Shown piece after piece: positions 16,842 to 26,054 of a stretch of 64,000 bases of DNA (its first letter is position 1; every line of letters starts with the position of its first letter). The stretch is taken from contig OZ243042.1 in NCBI GenBank assembly GCA_965212085.1, forward strand, positions 2,480,001 to 2,544,000, written 5' to 3'. This stretch comes from JAHRAW01 sp965212085 (GTDB lineage Bacteria > Pseudomonadota > Gammaproteobacteria > Arenicellales > Poriferihabitantaceae). The notes beneath the pieces were generated by a model. It did not search any database. It saw only the letters and a list, made by a program, of their open reading frames with translations, and was not told the origin of the DNA. The position numbers and the translations under genes are program-made.

Positions 16842-17808
16842 CGTCACCACTTTTCACCTGCGGTTCCGGACATGCCCAAAAATCGTAGAAGTTATACCAC
16901 TGTAGCGGAGAAGCAAGGCATTCCTGCTCTAGCCGGGTGGCAAATTTTTGCGCATACTGCTTGATTGCAAGTTGCCTCTGTTTGCGCGGGATAATTACCT
17001 TTGGTTCAAATACTTCAAACCGAATCAAACAACAATCTCGTTTCTTTACCGCAAACAAACAGTAGACCGGCACTTCCAGCAAGTGTGCCATGATGTAAGG
17101 TCCCGATGGAAATGTTGCCTGGCCACCAAGAAAATCCACCTGTACACTGTTCTTGTTATTTGGATTGATAGCCCGATCTGCAGCAATGACTATCACCTCG
17201 CCATTAATTACCTGCCTGGTCAACGAAATTATTTTAAGTGGCGTAAGGGCCTCCGGGATGATGAAACGAACTTGCTTGGATTGAAAAATTTTGTCACGAA
17301 ATTTGTTGTATTTTCTCGCTTGCGCGGTGTCCAATATAATGTTAAATCGGCTGTCGGGAGCAATTTCACTACGCGCAATTGCCAGATCAAAATTTCCAAG
17401 GTGCGATATCAAAAACAAAGCGCCGCGGTGTTTATTGTTCAGCACATCATCCAGTAATTCCTGCCCTTCAACCTGATAATGTGTTGTTCCCGAGCCTGTT
17501 GACCAGGCATGCACACGGTCTACTATTGAGTGGGAAAATGAAAGAATATGCCGAAACGTCAACCAGAGTAGCGATTTCTCTAATAAATCGATGGACACGC
17601 CCTTTAATTTAACGTCTCCCCGCATTCGTAACAAATACTCACCGGAGAACTTGCGGGCGTTGGGTGAAAACAAAAAATAGTAGAAAGCAACCGGCACAAC
17701 AAGCAGCTTGACGAACCCGGGCCCAGTCAATTTCATCACATTAATAAGAAAAGATATGCCCCATTTACTGGCGCGCTCTTGTTGGTAGTCGTGGTGCTTG
17801 ACGTTCAT
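16828..17808 (-). CDS. LpxL/HtrB-like lysophospholipid acyltransferase
   Basis: A 326-residue acyltransferase of the lipid A late-acyltransferase superfamily. The active-site motif appears as SHLGNFDLA near residue 136 (HxGNxE/D type). A second block DFLGGQATFPSGPYIMAHL matches FFG-…-P-G-A-LA in the family. In several aryl-polyene clusters this domain is fused behind a GT2 domain in one protein. Here it is separate, with the GT2 gene ending four bases before its start. The probable role is to attach acyl chains to the polyene carrier lipid in the inner membrane. Confidence 0.82.
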   Translation of the reverse strand: MNVKHHDYQQERASKWGISFLINVMKLTGPGFVKLLVVPVAFYYFLFSPNARKFSGEYLLRMRGDVKLKGVSIDLLEKSLLWLTFRHILSFSHSIVDRVHAWSTGSGTTHYQVEGQELLDDVLNNKHRGALFLISHLGNFDLAIARSEIAPDSRFNIILDTAQARKYNKFRDKIFQSKQVRFIIPEALTPLKIISLTRQVINGEVIVIAADRAINPNNKNSVQVDFLGGQATFPSGPYIMAHLLEVPVYCLFAVKKRDCCLIRFEVFEPKVIIPRKQRQLAIKQYAQKFATRLEQECLASPLQWYNFYDFWACPEPQVKSGDDGTS

Positions 17809-17812
17809 TGTT

Positions 17813-18568
17813 CTATTTTAATTTGTCAAATATCATTGTGCGTACTCGTGCGACTACCAGCAATGGCAAGCGCATTAGCATTCCGAAAAAAAGGCGTGTG
17901 TGCATAAGCGTTATCAGGATATTATCCTGCCTCATCCTGAAGTTGGAGTGTCCGCCATCTGGATAAGTCACTTCAACGGGTAAATTCACAATGGGTAAAC
18001 CCTTCCAGCAAGCGCGTACGCATAGCTCTGTATCAAAATTCATATGGCGCCCAATATTCGCGCCATCAATGATTTCAAGAACAGGCAAAACCGGGTAAAT
18101 CTTGAATCCGCACATTGAGTCCCGAATGCACAATGATAACGTATTTATCCACACCCAAATATGCGTAATCCAACGGCCAAACTGACGGTTTCGCGGGACC
18201 GTATCATCGTAGCATGAATAACCAAGTATCACCGCATCGGGGCGTTGCCGGGCGACTCGAACAAACTCTGGCAAGCGGAAAAGGTTGTGTTGTCCGTCAG
18301 CATCAACTTGGAACGCATGGGTATATCCTTGGCGCCCTGCTTCCCGTAATCCGTCAATCACCGCTGCTCCTTTCCCTCCATTGGATTTACGCTCCAGTAA
18401 TTTAATCCGTCCATCCCGGCATACCTCGTGAATTAGCAAGCTTTGTGCCGGGTCACTGCCATCGTTCACCACGATCAACGGAATTCCCGATGGGAAAAGG
18501 CGAGACACGGTGTCCTCCAAGACTTTCCCATGTTGAAAAACTGGAATTACTATAACAATATCAAACAT
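17813..18568 (-). CDS. Family 2 glycosyltransferase of the aryl-polyene cluster
   Basis: A 251-residue GT-A fold enzyme. It begins with FDIVIVIPVFQHGKVLEDTV and has the nucleotide-binding VNDGSD, KSNGGKGAAVIDGL and a DxD-like FQVDADGQH. C-terminal hydrophobic stretches suggest membrane association, as in dolichyl-phosphate-type GT2s. It lies between the ligase-dehydratase fusion (8-bp overlap) and the LpxL-like gene (4-bp gap). It may add a sugar to the lipid part of the molecule. The donor sugar is not evident. Confidence 0.85.
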   Translation of the reverse strand: MFDIVIVIPVFQHGKVLEDTVSRLFPSGIPLIVVNDGSDPAQSLLIHEVCRDGRIKLLERKSNGGKGAAVIDGLREAGRQGYTHAFQVDADGQHNLFRLPEFVRVARQRPDAVILGYSCYDDTVPRNRQFGRWITHIWVWINTLSLCIRDSMCGFKIYPVLPVLEIIDGANIGRHMNFDTELCVRACWKGLPIVNLPVEVTYPDGGHSNFRMRQDNILITLMHTRLFFGMLMRLPLLVVARVRTMIFDKLK

Positions 18569-20372
18569 TATGCGTTCCCAGATGTTTTGGAATTTGACCG
18601 GATGAAAATTTTACTTTGTGTTCGCTTTCATACAGGAAATCCACCTTATTTCCAATGCGCTTGATGGTTAATATCGGCCTGTCCCCCGGGGTTAGCGGTT
18701 TGGAAAATTTAAGATGTTTAATATGGGCGGGATTCATCGGCAATTTCCAGTACTTGTCAATGAAGTAATAGACCCAGTGCAACAACACCATGCCCGGCAC
18801 GATTGGCCGGGTTTCAAAATGTCCTCGCAAAAACCGAAGCTCCATTGGAACACGCAATGAAAACACCAACTCATTTCGAGTGGTTTTGACATTTGCAATC
18901 AGTGGCAATTCGGGAAATACCGGATTCACCAGCAGATTAATCAATGCTTGTTGTGGAATCTTCCCCATTTCATTTCGGAACATTTGATCAAGATAGCGAA
19001 TACTTCTCGGCACCAGCACCGGAGACAGAAACTGAAGCAGGTGCTTTTTGATTGACGAGTCAGTAGCAAACTTTCCGTGCGATCGATAGCTGGATTCACC
19101 TTGATGCGATAATACTACCCCGCACAACAAAACTTCCTTATTTTTTGCTTCGTATGGTAGCACAGCAGCCTCGGTTACCAGTTCACACCCCTCTAGTATT
19201 TCGACAAGGTAATCCAGTGAAATTCGCTTACCCTCAATTTTATAAATTTGATTACTGCGACCAACAAATTCAAAACGATGGCGATCAAAAAAACGCACTT
19301 CGTCACCAGTCATGACAGGGTTTTCCCTTGACCCACCTACGTGCCCGCCCCAGACCGCGAATTCCCGCTTTAACCCTGTCCCGGTTTTTGCGTTATCCCC
19401 GGCAACCATGGCATCCAGGCCCGGCAACAACTGCCATAAATTATCATCGCCTGATTGATGTCGCTTATTGTGCTCCCGGGTTGCTACGGCACCTGTTTCC
19501 GTGCTACCAAATATTTCTGTGACCGAGCAGTCAAACAACTTGTTAATTTTTTGTGCATTAGCATTGGTAAGATATCCTCCGGCGCAAAAAACCTTGGTAA
19601 TTGGGGCTGGCCGGTCACGCCCGCAAACAGCCCCGGATTCCGCAAGCACCTGAATTTGTTCAGCTTGTCGCCCGATGGTCGGACTGGTAACTATCACCAG
19701 TTCATCTATCGAATGTGCGGTTTTCAGTGTTATCGGTTCCACTGCTCCCAGTAATCCTCCGTTACGGGGCAGATAAAAACCAGCCCGTGCCAATACTGGC
19801 AGCATAAACGCAAAAGTCAATCCGTAAATATGTAGATGCGTTACCAATGGAACAAATAACGCGTTCGCCGTTGGTTGCCATTTGTGACGGAAGGTTTCCA
19901 CCTCAAGGTAAAGTTGCTCAGCGCTTTTGGTGATTATTTTAGGCTGGCCTGATGACCCGGAAGTGCAAAAACCCACCTTCCCCCACCGTCCTTTGGAGGA
20001 AACACAGACGTTAACGCCAGGGTCTCCAATTTCTTTGCCCGGTGAAACGTCAATATCAAAGCATTCTTGAAGATCCGGATGGAATCCAATTAAACCAGTG
20101 CCGGGTGTGAGTAAGCCTTCGATTGTTTCTTTATTACCATTGCCCGGGATCAATACTTCCCGCCCTGATGCCAGCAACGCGAACATAGCGCAGATAAACC
20201 GAAATCCATCATCGTCATACAACACCCAAATTTGATATTCTTTATCTGCAATGGCCGCCTGCAATCCGCTTATCAGTTGCCGGAGCTGTGCTATTGAAAA
20301 GTATCGCCCTGGGCCATGACAAATTAAACGGTCAGTATCATCATTGAGCGCGGCCAACCACTTGTCAGTCAT
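18561..20372 (-). CDS. AMP-dependent ligase fused to a FabZ/hotdog dehydratase
   Basis: A 603-residue fusion. Residues ~1-450 form an ANL adenylating enzyme: the P-loop is FCTSGSSGQPKIITKS, A5-like FGSTETGAVATRE, and the late motif includes RSNQIYKIEGKRISLD. Residues ~490-603 form a hotdog dehydratase-like domain (FSLRVPMELRFLRGHFETRP, IVPGMVLLHW). In characterised clusters these are two proteins (ApeH ligase and ApeI dehydratase). The ligase should activate the aryl starter acid and load it on an ACP. It overlaps the genes on both sides by 8 bp. Confidence 0.88.
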   Translation of the reverse strand: MTDKWLAALNDDTDRLICHGPGRYFSIAQLRQLISGLQAAIADKEYQIWVLYDDDGFRFICAMFALLASGREVLIPGNGNKETIEGLLTPGTGLIGFHPDLQECFDIDVSPGKEIGDPGVNVCVSSKGRWGKVGFCTSGSSGQPKIITKSAEQLYLEVETFRHKWQPTANALFVPLVTHLHIYGLTFAFMLPVLARAGFYLPRNGGLLGAVEPITLKTAHSIDELVIVTSPTIGRQAEQIQVLAESGAVCGRDRPAPITKVFCAGGYLTNANAQKINKLFDCSVTEIFGSTETGAVATREHNKRHQSGDDNLWQLLPGLDAMVAGDNAKTGTGLKREFAVWGGHVGGSRENPVMTGDEVRFFDRHRFEFVGRSNQIYKIEGKRISLDYLVEILEGCELVTEAAVLPYEAKNKEVLLCGVVLSHQGESSYRSHGKFATDSSIKKHLLQFLSPVLVPRSIRYLDQMFRNEMGKIPQQALINLLVNPVFPELPLIANVKTTRNELVFSLRVPMELRFLRGHFETRPIVPGMVLLHWVYYFIDKYWKLPMNPAHIKHLKFSKPLTPGDRPILTIKRIGNKVDFLYESEHKVKFSSGQIPKHLGTHNV

Positions 20373-20982
20373 ATCGTTCGCTCAACCTGCGCATTTTCTG
20401 TTGGATTCGGGAACGCATTAGCCGCTCGCCTAAAAGCAAGAGCGCCATTATTAAATAGGCGATACATCCGTTGTAAAGCGTCCATTCATCCAGCATTTGT
20501 TGCCATGCAAGGGACAGTGCTATGAGGCCATTCAGCAAAAAGATGATACACCACATTCTGGTCACATATACTGTGTATCTGATACCAATCGAATCCAATC
20601 GGCGCTGTTCAATTTTTTCGGCGATGCGCTGTACAAAATTTGTCGGCGCTGACAGGCTTGAGTAAAAAACCAGTAGAAATCCAAGATTAATGGCGACCGG
20701 ATAATACAACCCGGCTCGCGGGCCCACCGCAAAAATCAGTAACCCAAGCATTATTGGGAGCAATATCATCAGCCAGTTGGCAACGGAATACGCCGTTCCA
20801 GTCAGTCCCGCAATAAATCTGATGCTCCCGGTGGTTATCAAATATATTGCGGTTGCCAGCGGATGGTTCCATCCCGCAAGCCACAGGTAGAAAGGGAAAC
20901 AAATCGTCAGGCTCGTTGCCAAGCCTTCGACCAACTTGCGGTATCCCCGATAATCAAGATAGTTGTCTTTCCAATTCGTCAA
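20365..20982 (-). CDS. Polytopic membrane protein of aryl-polyene clusters (COG4648-like)
   Basis: A 205-residue integral membrane protein with about six hydrophobic segments (LEGLATSLTICFPFYLWLAG, WLMILLPIMLGLLIFAVGP, LNGLIALSLAWQQML). Position between the ACP pair and the AMP ligase, plus size and the sequence TNFVQRIAE, match the COG4648 membrane component found in these clusters. Its biochemical role is unknown. The start at 20982 overlaps the upstream ACP gene by 29 bp. A later start would shorten the first helix. Confidence 0.72.
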   Translation of the reverse strand: MTNWKDNYLDYRGYRKLVEGLATSLTICFPFYLWLAGWNHPLATAIYLITTGSIRFIAGLTGTAYSVANWLMILLPIMLGLLIFAVGPRAGLYYPVAINLGFLLVFYSSLSAPTNFVQRIAEKIEQRRLDSIGIRYTVYVTRMWCIIFLLNGLIALSLAWQQMLDEWTLYNGCIAYLIMALLLLGERLMRSRIQQKMRRLSERYD

Positions 20983-21199
20983 TCACGTCACTCACAATTC
21001 GCACATTTTTAAAATCTTCCGGACTCATGCGCTTGCCGGTCAATTTGACCATCCAAGCCATAAGATCCACCGCATCAATACTATCCAAACCAAGATCTTC
21101 GTACAGCAATGCTTCGGAAGTAATCTTGCTTCGTTCAATATCAAATTCGTCTTCCAGTAAATCCTGTAACTTTTTCAACATCATATTTTTATCCATCAT
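20954..21199 (-). CDS. Acyl carrier protein (second of pair)
   Basis: An 81-residue acidic four-helix ACP. The phosphopantetheine serine lies in EDLGLDSIDAVDLM (about residue 40). It should carry the aryl starter or growing polyene chain for the cluster ketosynthases. The co-encoded Sfp-type transferase is the natural activator. It is separated from the first ACP by one base. Several in-frame Met codons at the N-terminus leave the exact start open. Confidence 0.93.
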   Translation of the reverse strand: MMDKNMMLKKLQDLLEDEFDIERSKITSEALLYEDLGLDSIDAVDLMAWMVKLTGKRMSPEDFKNVRIVSDVIDELERQLS

Positions 21200-21200
21200 G

Positions 21201-21494
21201 TCACCCCTTTATGCGAGTAGTTTGTCCATCAGTGGTCTCCATTACAAATCTGGCAAGCGACTCGACTGAACTAAAATGCTGCGCAGTCTCCTCGCTCTGG
21301 GACTTGAATTTTAGATCATAGCGTTTGCTAATTGCCGCGCCAATTTCAAGTGCATCAATGGAATCCAGGCCCATGCCTTCACCGAATAGCGGGGCTTGGG
21401 GATCAATGCCGGCAGGATCAACATCTTCCAGATTGAGAGAATCCACTATTAATCTCGAAATTTCATTTTGCAACAAACTTAATGAATTATGCAT
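21201..21494 (-). CDS. Acyl carrier protein (first of pair)
   Basis: A 97-residue ACP with attachment serine in EGMGLDSIDALEIG (about residue 44). It is slightly longer than its neighbour and has a Q/S-rich loop (FKSQSEETAQHFSS). Paired ACPs before the COG4648 gene match the ApeE/ApeF arrangement in known clusters. A 180-bp non-coding gap separates it from the upstream acyltransferase, so an internal promoter could start here. Confidence 0.93.
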   Translation of the reverse strand: MHNSLSLLQNEISRLIVDSLNLEDVDPAGIDPQAPLFGEGMGLDSIDALEIGAAISKRYDLKFKSQSEETAQHFSSVESLARFVMETTDGQTTRIKG

Positions 21495-21676
21495 AATTAC
21501 TCCGTAGTAATCTTTAATAATCTACCAATAAGGGCATGCTGGAAAATTATCCGTAACTTAAGACTTGCTTGAAATAATTTGTGGGGAGAGTTTACCATAG
21601 ATCGGTATTTGACGTAGTAAATTTCTTGGCCTCACTTGCCCGGGATATTGAAGGTTCTTGAAGGTGTGGGGGGCTA

Positions 21677-22531
21677 TCAAGCAATGCTTTTTCGCATTGT
21701 ACAATACGGAAGGGAAACTTTTTTGGGTGATTTGTACGGCCCATCAATATCCATTGCCTCATACCAGTCCACCAGATACCCGGTTAACCATCTGGATTTA
21801 AGCGGTACCCCGCTTTTGTTGGCCTGTCTGATCGGCGCCATATCCAGCTCAGCCATCACAGTAAAATGGTACGTAATTTTCCGTTCGGGAATCACGTACC
21901 AGGAATCTTCTCGGCCCAATGTAGCAGGCTCGCAGGAAATATACACCGGTCGCACCGGGCAGTTCGACATCAGCATCAGATGAGCAGCCCCACGCTTGAA
22001 TGTGTAACCTTGATTTTTAATCGTACGGGTGCCCTCGGGAAAAATAATAACCGGATCCCCTCGTTCAAGGCTGACAAGGCAATTCTGTAATAATGTCTCT
22101 CCATCATCATTGCGAATATAGTCGGCAAAATACACCTGAACTGCCAAAAATGGATTTTTCAACAGCTTATTCTTTACGACACAATTGGCATTGGGAATCC
22201 GACCAAGCAAGAATACTACGTCGAGAAGTGAAGGATGATTGGCAATGATTAGTTGCCCCGGTTGTTGTAATCGCCAAGCATCACTAAACGAAATATCAAA
22301 TACGCCAAGCATTACACCAAAACCGGTGAATGCGTTGAAAGCATGGCGGTTAATTCGTCTTACCGATCTTACGCGGCGCGGCTTGTTTCGCAAAATTAGC
22401 ACTGCGGGAAAAATCAGCAACACCAACACTACCAAAGCACCGATACCAAACACGAAATATAAAAATATCGTCAAGAAAAATCGCCTGATCCGATCTAACT
22501 TTTGCCCGTATCTGGTTGCATCATTTATCAT
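21677..22531 (-). CDS. PlsC-type 1-acylglycerol-3-phosphate acyltransferase-like protein
   Basis: A 284-residue acyltransferase. It has the HX4D motif in IIANHPSLLDVVFLL (near residue 85-97) and the PEGTR motif in IIFPEGTRTIKNQG (near residue 160), after an N-terminal membrane segment (FLTIFLYFVFGIGALVVLVL). It is probably part of lipid anchor synthesis for the polyene. The start at 22531 is preferred over 22555: GGGAG lies seven bases before it and it overlaps the chain-length-factor stop by only a few bases. Confidence 0.85.
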   Translation of the reverse strand: MINDATRYGQKLDRIRRFFLTIFLYFVFGIGALVVLVLLIFPAVLILRNKPRRVRSVRRINRHAFNAFTGFGVMLGVFDISFSDAWRLQQPGQLIIANHPSLLDVVFLLGRIPNANCVVKNKLLKNPFLAVQVYFADYIRNDDGETLLQNCLVSLERGDPVIIFPEGTRTIKNQGYTFKRGAAHLMLMSNCPVRPVYISCEPATLGREDSWYVIPERKITYHFTVMAELDMAPIRQANKSGVPLKSRWLTGYLVDWYEAMDIDGPYKSPKKVSLPYCTMRKSIA

Positions 22532-23249
22532 GCTGATGCTCCCAGAATCCGTCACGATGATTGGCCTTGTGCAACATAGTCCTGATTAGTGGCAGGCATG
22601 TTCCATTGTCCACCGTATCAGCGACCCGGTTTGCATGTCGCAACAATGAATACCGTGCCCTCGTGTCATCGGCTTTTTGCAGTACAAATGCAACAACATG
22701 AGGCGTCCATGGATGGGCAATGACCGGGTAATAAGCTTCGGGAATTTCAGATTCGTAGGCTATAACCAACACTTGAAGTACTTGGTGTTCTGCTATTAAA
22801 GCCGTGGCTTCGGACAGCGCCAGCGGAAATCCATCTCGCACCGAACTATAGGCACCGTTAACTCCACGGTAATCAGCCAGCATGCTGACAAGGCTGGAAA
22901 ATCGGTTATGTACCGAATAAGCGAATGCGGTGGGAGAAATATTCTCACAAGCCCGAACACACTGAATCAGCTTGTCTGTGGATGACAAATCGCCATGCCG
23001 CGACACAGCAACAATTGCCGGATCAGCCTTGATTAACGGAATACATTGTTCACACACAAACATCACACATCGACCAAGCGTATCAACACGCCGGAGAATT
23101 TGGCTTGGAATAGTTTCAACTTTTGGTTTGGGTAGCGTCGGATGAATTTCGAGTTTATTTTTGGCCCATAGAGACCAGTCCTGCTGCGTAACAATACCTC
23201 CGGCAATACCACACCACCCCGCAATGCTGTAACTGGCACTAACTTGCAT
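22521..23249 (-). CDS. Ketosynthase-like chain-length factor (PF13723 type)
   Basis: A 242-residue protein resembling the N-terminal half of a beta-ketoacyl synthase. Recognisable blocks are the SPTAFAYSVHNRFSSLVSML-like segment and ADYRGVNGAYSSVRDG, typical of the short ketosynthase family in aryl-polyene clusters (ApeC type). There is no KS active-site cysteine context (TACSSS or TACTSG). In studied systems such a protein pairs with the elongating ketosynthase to set chain length. The ATG at 23249 avoids a 35-codon extension into the transferase gene. Confidence 0.8.
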   Translation of the reverse strand: MQVSASYSIAGWCGIAGGIVTQQDWSLWAKNKLEIHPTLPKPKVETIPSQILRRVDTLGRCVMFVCEQCIPLIKADPAIVAVSRHGDLSSTDKLIQCVRACENISPTAFAYSVHNRFSSLVSMLADYRGVNGAYSSVRDGFPLALSEATALIAEHQVLQVLVIAYESEIPEAYYPVIAHPWTPHVVAFVLQKADDTRARYSLLRHANRVADTVDNGTCLPLIRTMLHKANHRDGFWEHQHDK

Positions 23250-23262
23250 GATTCGGTTTGAC

Positions 23263-23997
23263 TTAACCGGCAACCGGGATCCATTCCCAATCTGCCACAA
23301 AGTGGCGCAATTTAGCATTGAATCCAGGAGAAAAGCACTCGATGTCCGGAGCATTTTGCGCCTTCCCTTTCAAGCAAATTCCGATGGTAAATCCGATTCC
23401 AGGAGCTTTGGGGTCGGTAACGCCGGGCCGAGCCAGGTACAACGCACGTTTCTGTTGCTCGTTAAAATTAGAATATGGTCGCGACCAGGCAAATTGAGCG
23501 ATACCATTTCTGCCGTCGGTAATATGCACGCGCCCTTGCCAAACAGCAACGATTCGACAGCATTCCAATATGGACCGGTTCATGCATTTTGCCCAAGCTT
23601 CCTTAATAACCCAGGATAGCAGGAAACGATCACAGTTATCCGATGCCAGAATTTCTTTTGATTCCAGATCGGGAAACCAGGTTTCAGCGATCCGATAACA
23701 GGATTTCAAAGGGTAATCTGCTTGTAAGTCCATGCCGATATTGCCAGATGATGATATTGCCACGGCAGCAAAGTGCCGATCATGAGCAATAGAAACCCGG
23801 CCCGGATAGTTATTGGTTGCCATTTCAGGCGTTTGTTCTACAAGGCTTGCCTTCAATGCCCGGGACCAGAAGAGCTCTCGTTTTCGTCGTGGATTGCTTG
23901 CTGATTTAATAATAAGCGCATCCTCCGCAACAATCCCCTTCCGTAACCAGTCGGGTGGTTCGGAGACAAGGGGAGCAACTGCGATATTGATACTCAA
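23263..23997 (-). CDS. 4'-phosphopantetheinyl transferase (Sfp type)
   Basis: A 244-residue transferase. The two family motifs are present: NIGMDLQ (G-x-D, near residue 88) and FLLSWVIKEAWAK (W-x3-KEA, near residue 128-140). It transfers phosphopantetheine from CoA to the ACP serine. A cluster-borne copy allows the two local ACPs to be activated independently of the housekeeping AcpS. It lies 14 bp upstream of the chain-length factor in the same operon. Confidence 0.9.
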   Translation of the reverse strand: MSINIAVAPLVSEPPDWLRKGIVAEDALIIKSASNPRRKRELFWSRALKASLVEQTPEMATNNYPGRVSIAHDRHFAAVAISSSGNIGMDLQADYPLKSCYRIAETWFPDLESKEILASDNCDRFLLSWVIKEAWAKCMNRSILECCRIVAVWQGRVHITDGRNGIAQFAWSRPYSNFNEQQKRALYLARPGVTDPKAPGIGFTIGICLKGKAQNAPDIECFSPGFNAKLRHFVADWEWIPVAG

Positions 23998-24075
23998 ATC
24001 GCCACCCTAGTGCAGTAATGCCAAGGCCATCCATCCACTATCGGCTGTTTCAAAAACATATATTTTGATCTGGTC

Positions 24076-25302
24076 TCAGTATTTACGAAATACTAACGAC
24101 GTGTTGATGCCGCCGAAAGCAAAATTGTTGCTCATGATCACATCACATTGCACTTCCCTTGGCGCGCCGATTATATAGTCCAGCGCCGCACATTCCTGAC
24201 CCACCTCCACCAAATTCTGGTTAGGTGGAAACCAGCTTTCGTTGAGGCCGCAAATTCCCAGCCAGGCTTCAATGGCGCCACATGCCCCCAGCGTGTGACC
24301 AAAATAACCTTTGAGAGAGCTGATCGGAACATTTTCACCAAATATACTTGCGGTGGCGCGGGATTCAGCCGCGTCTCCGGTAGGGGTAGCCGCCGCATGG
24401 GCGGATATATAACCAATATCGGATGCAGAAACGGCAGCGTCATCCAAAGCTTGTTTCATCACTACTTCCATGGTTGCTTGCGTTGGCTGAGTTACATGAT
24501 TTCCATCGCTGTTCGTTCCAAAACCAATAACCTCGGCAAGAATCGTCGCATCCCGATCCAGCGCATGCTCCAATTCTTCCAACACCAGAGTCGCCGCCCC
24601 CTCGCCAATAACAAGGCCGTCGCGATCCTTGTCAAATGGTCTTGGCGATTTTTTCGGCTCATCATTCATTAGTGAGGTGGCATACAAAATATCAAAAACC
24701 GCGGCTTCGGTTGGGTCCAACTCTTCAGCGCCGCCGGCCAACATTAGTTTTTGGTAGCCATGTTTTATAGATTCATATGCGTAACCGATAGCAAGGCTTC
24801 CTGAGGTACACGCAGAGGAAGTGGGAATAATTCTTCCCTTGGTTTGATATACTACAGAAATGTTCACTGCGGTTGTATGAGGCATCATCCTGATATAACT
24901 GGTTGAGTTCAACGCATGCGTGGACTTTTCGGTCAGTAACACGCCAAATTCCGCCACAGCATCAATGCTACCCGTAGACGAACCATATGCTACGCCGGTA
25001 TCGTTGCTCGCTACCACCTTGTTGCCAAGCAGCTCTGCGTTCGCCAGCGCACTTTCAGTTGCAGACAATGCGAATCTGGATACCCTGCCCGCACCGCGCA
25101 ATTGTTTCCGTTTGAACCGTTCGGGCGTTTCAAACCAATCAACCGGAGCTCCCAGTTTTGTGTTCAAGCCGGTAATATCCTGCCAGTCCCGCATCAACCG
25201 AGTACCGGTGACTCCTTGTTTCATGTTGGCCGCTATCTGTTGCCAACTGCAGCCCAATGACGTTATACCGGACATCCCTGTTACTACTACTCTCTGAGTC
25301 AT
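24076..25302 (-). CDS. Beta-ketoacyl-ACP synthase (second ketosynthase, FabF-like)
   Basis: A 408-residue KAS II-type enzyme. Active-site cysteine is in PTSSACTSGSLAIGY. The first histidine is in ISAHAAATPTGDAAE, where the usual HGTGT is altered to HAAAT. The second histidine is in GYFGHTLGACGAIEA. It corresponds to the last ketosynthase (ApeR type) of the KS-DH-KR-KS block. The ATG at 25302 overlaps the ketoreductase stop by ATGA. A frame extension to 25383 has no family similarity. Confidence 0.9.
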   Translation of the reverse strand: MTQRVVVTGMSGITSLGCSWQQIAANMKQGVTGTRLMRDWQDITGLNTKLGAPVDWFETPERFKRKQLRGAGRVSRFALSATESALANAELLGNKVVASNDTGVAYGSSTGSIDAVAEFGVLLTEKSTHALNSTSYIRMMPHTTAVNISVVYQTKGRIIPTSSACTSGSLAIGYAYESIKHGYQKLMLAGGAEELDPTEAAVFDILYATSLMNDEPKKSPRPFDKDRDGLVIGEGAATLVLEELEHALDRDATILAEVIGFGTNSDGNHVTQPTQATMEVVMKQALDDAAVSASDIGYISAHAAATPTGDAAESRATASIFGENVPISSLKGYFGHTLGACGAIEAWLGICGLNESWFPPNQNLVEVGQECAALDYIIGAPREVQCDVIMSNNFAFGGINTSLVFRKY

Positions 25303-26024
25303 GACATCCCTCCGTCTATAGCGATGGTCTGCCGGGTTATGTAGGCTGCTTGATCTGACATTAGAAAAGATACCGCGCCGCACACTTCATCAACTCGCCC
25401 GGCACGGCGCATTGGTATCAGTGGAAGTATATGGTTTTGATTAAGGTTCGCGGTCATATCGGTTTCAATCAATCCCGGAGCTATGCAATTCACCGTAATC
25501 TTTTTCTTTGCTAACTCCAATCCAAGTGCTTTTGCGGCCCCGATCAACCCGGCTTTAGCCGCGCTATAGTTGACCTGCCCCCGATTACCCAGGATGCCGG
25601 AGATGGATGTTATCACAATAATGCGTCCGCCTTGTTTAGCGACAATTAAAGGCTCCACCAGGGGTTTCAGTATATTATAAAAGCTGTTTAAATTGGTTGA
25701 CAGAACATCATCCCAGTCTTTCCCCGGCATAAATGGAAACGCATTATCTCTGGATATTCCGGCGTTTAATACAATGCCATAATACATGCCATGGGCGGCA
25801 ATATCGTTTCCCAACGTGTCTCTGGCCTGTCCGCGGTCATTCACATCAAATACAAGTTCTCGTACTTGTGCACCGACCCTTTCAATTTGGTTGCGAGTGG
25901 AAGCAAGATGTTCGCTAGCGTTACGGCCATGCAAAACAATGGAATAGCCGTGGCGGGACAGCTCAAGTGCTATTGATTTGCCGATGCCTCGGCTTGAACC
26001 AGTAATGAGTACAGACTTCATCAA
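25299..26024 (-). CDS. 3-ketoacyl-ACP reductase (FabG-like SDR)
   Basis: A 241-residue short-chain dehydrogenase. It has the NADPH loop TGSSRGIGKS at residues 8-17, the NAG motif VLNAGISRDN, catalytic serine in ITSISGILGN and YxxxK in VNYSAAKAGL. The C-terminus AIDGGMS is standard. It should reduce each beta-keto intermediate during polyene extension (ApeQ type). It sits between dehydratase and the second ketosynthase. Confidence 0.94.
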   Translation of the reverse strand: MMKSVLITGSSRGIGKSIALELSRHGYSIVLHGRNASEHLASTRNQIERVGAQVRELVFDVNDRGQARDTLGNDIAAHGMYYGIVLNAGISRDNAFPFMPGKDWDDVLSTNLNSFYNILKPLVEPLIVAKQGGRIIVITSISGILGNRGQVNYSAAKAGLIGAAKALGLELAKKKITVNCIAPGLIETDMTANLNQNHILPLIPMRRAGRVDEVCGAVSFLMSDQAAYITRQTIAIDGGMS

Positions 26025-26054
26025 CTTGTCGTTGTTGATTTTTAATTCGAGTTT

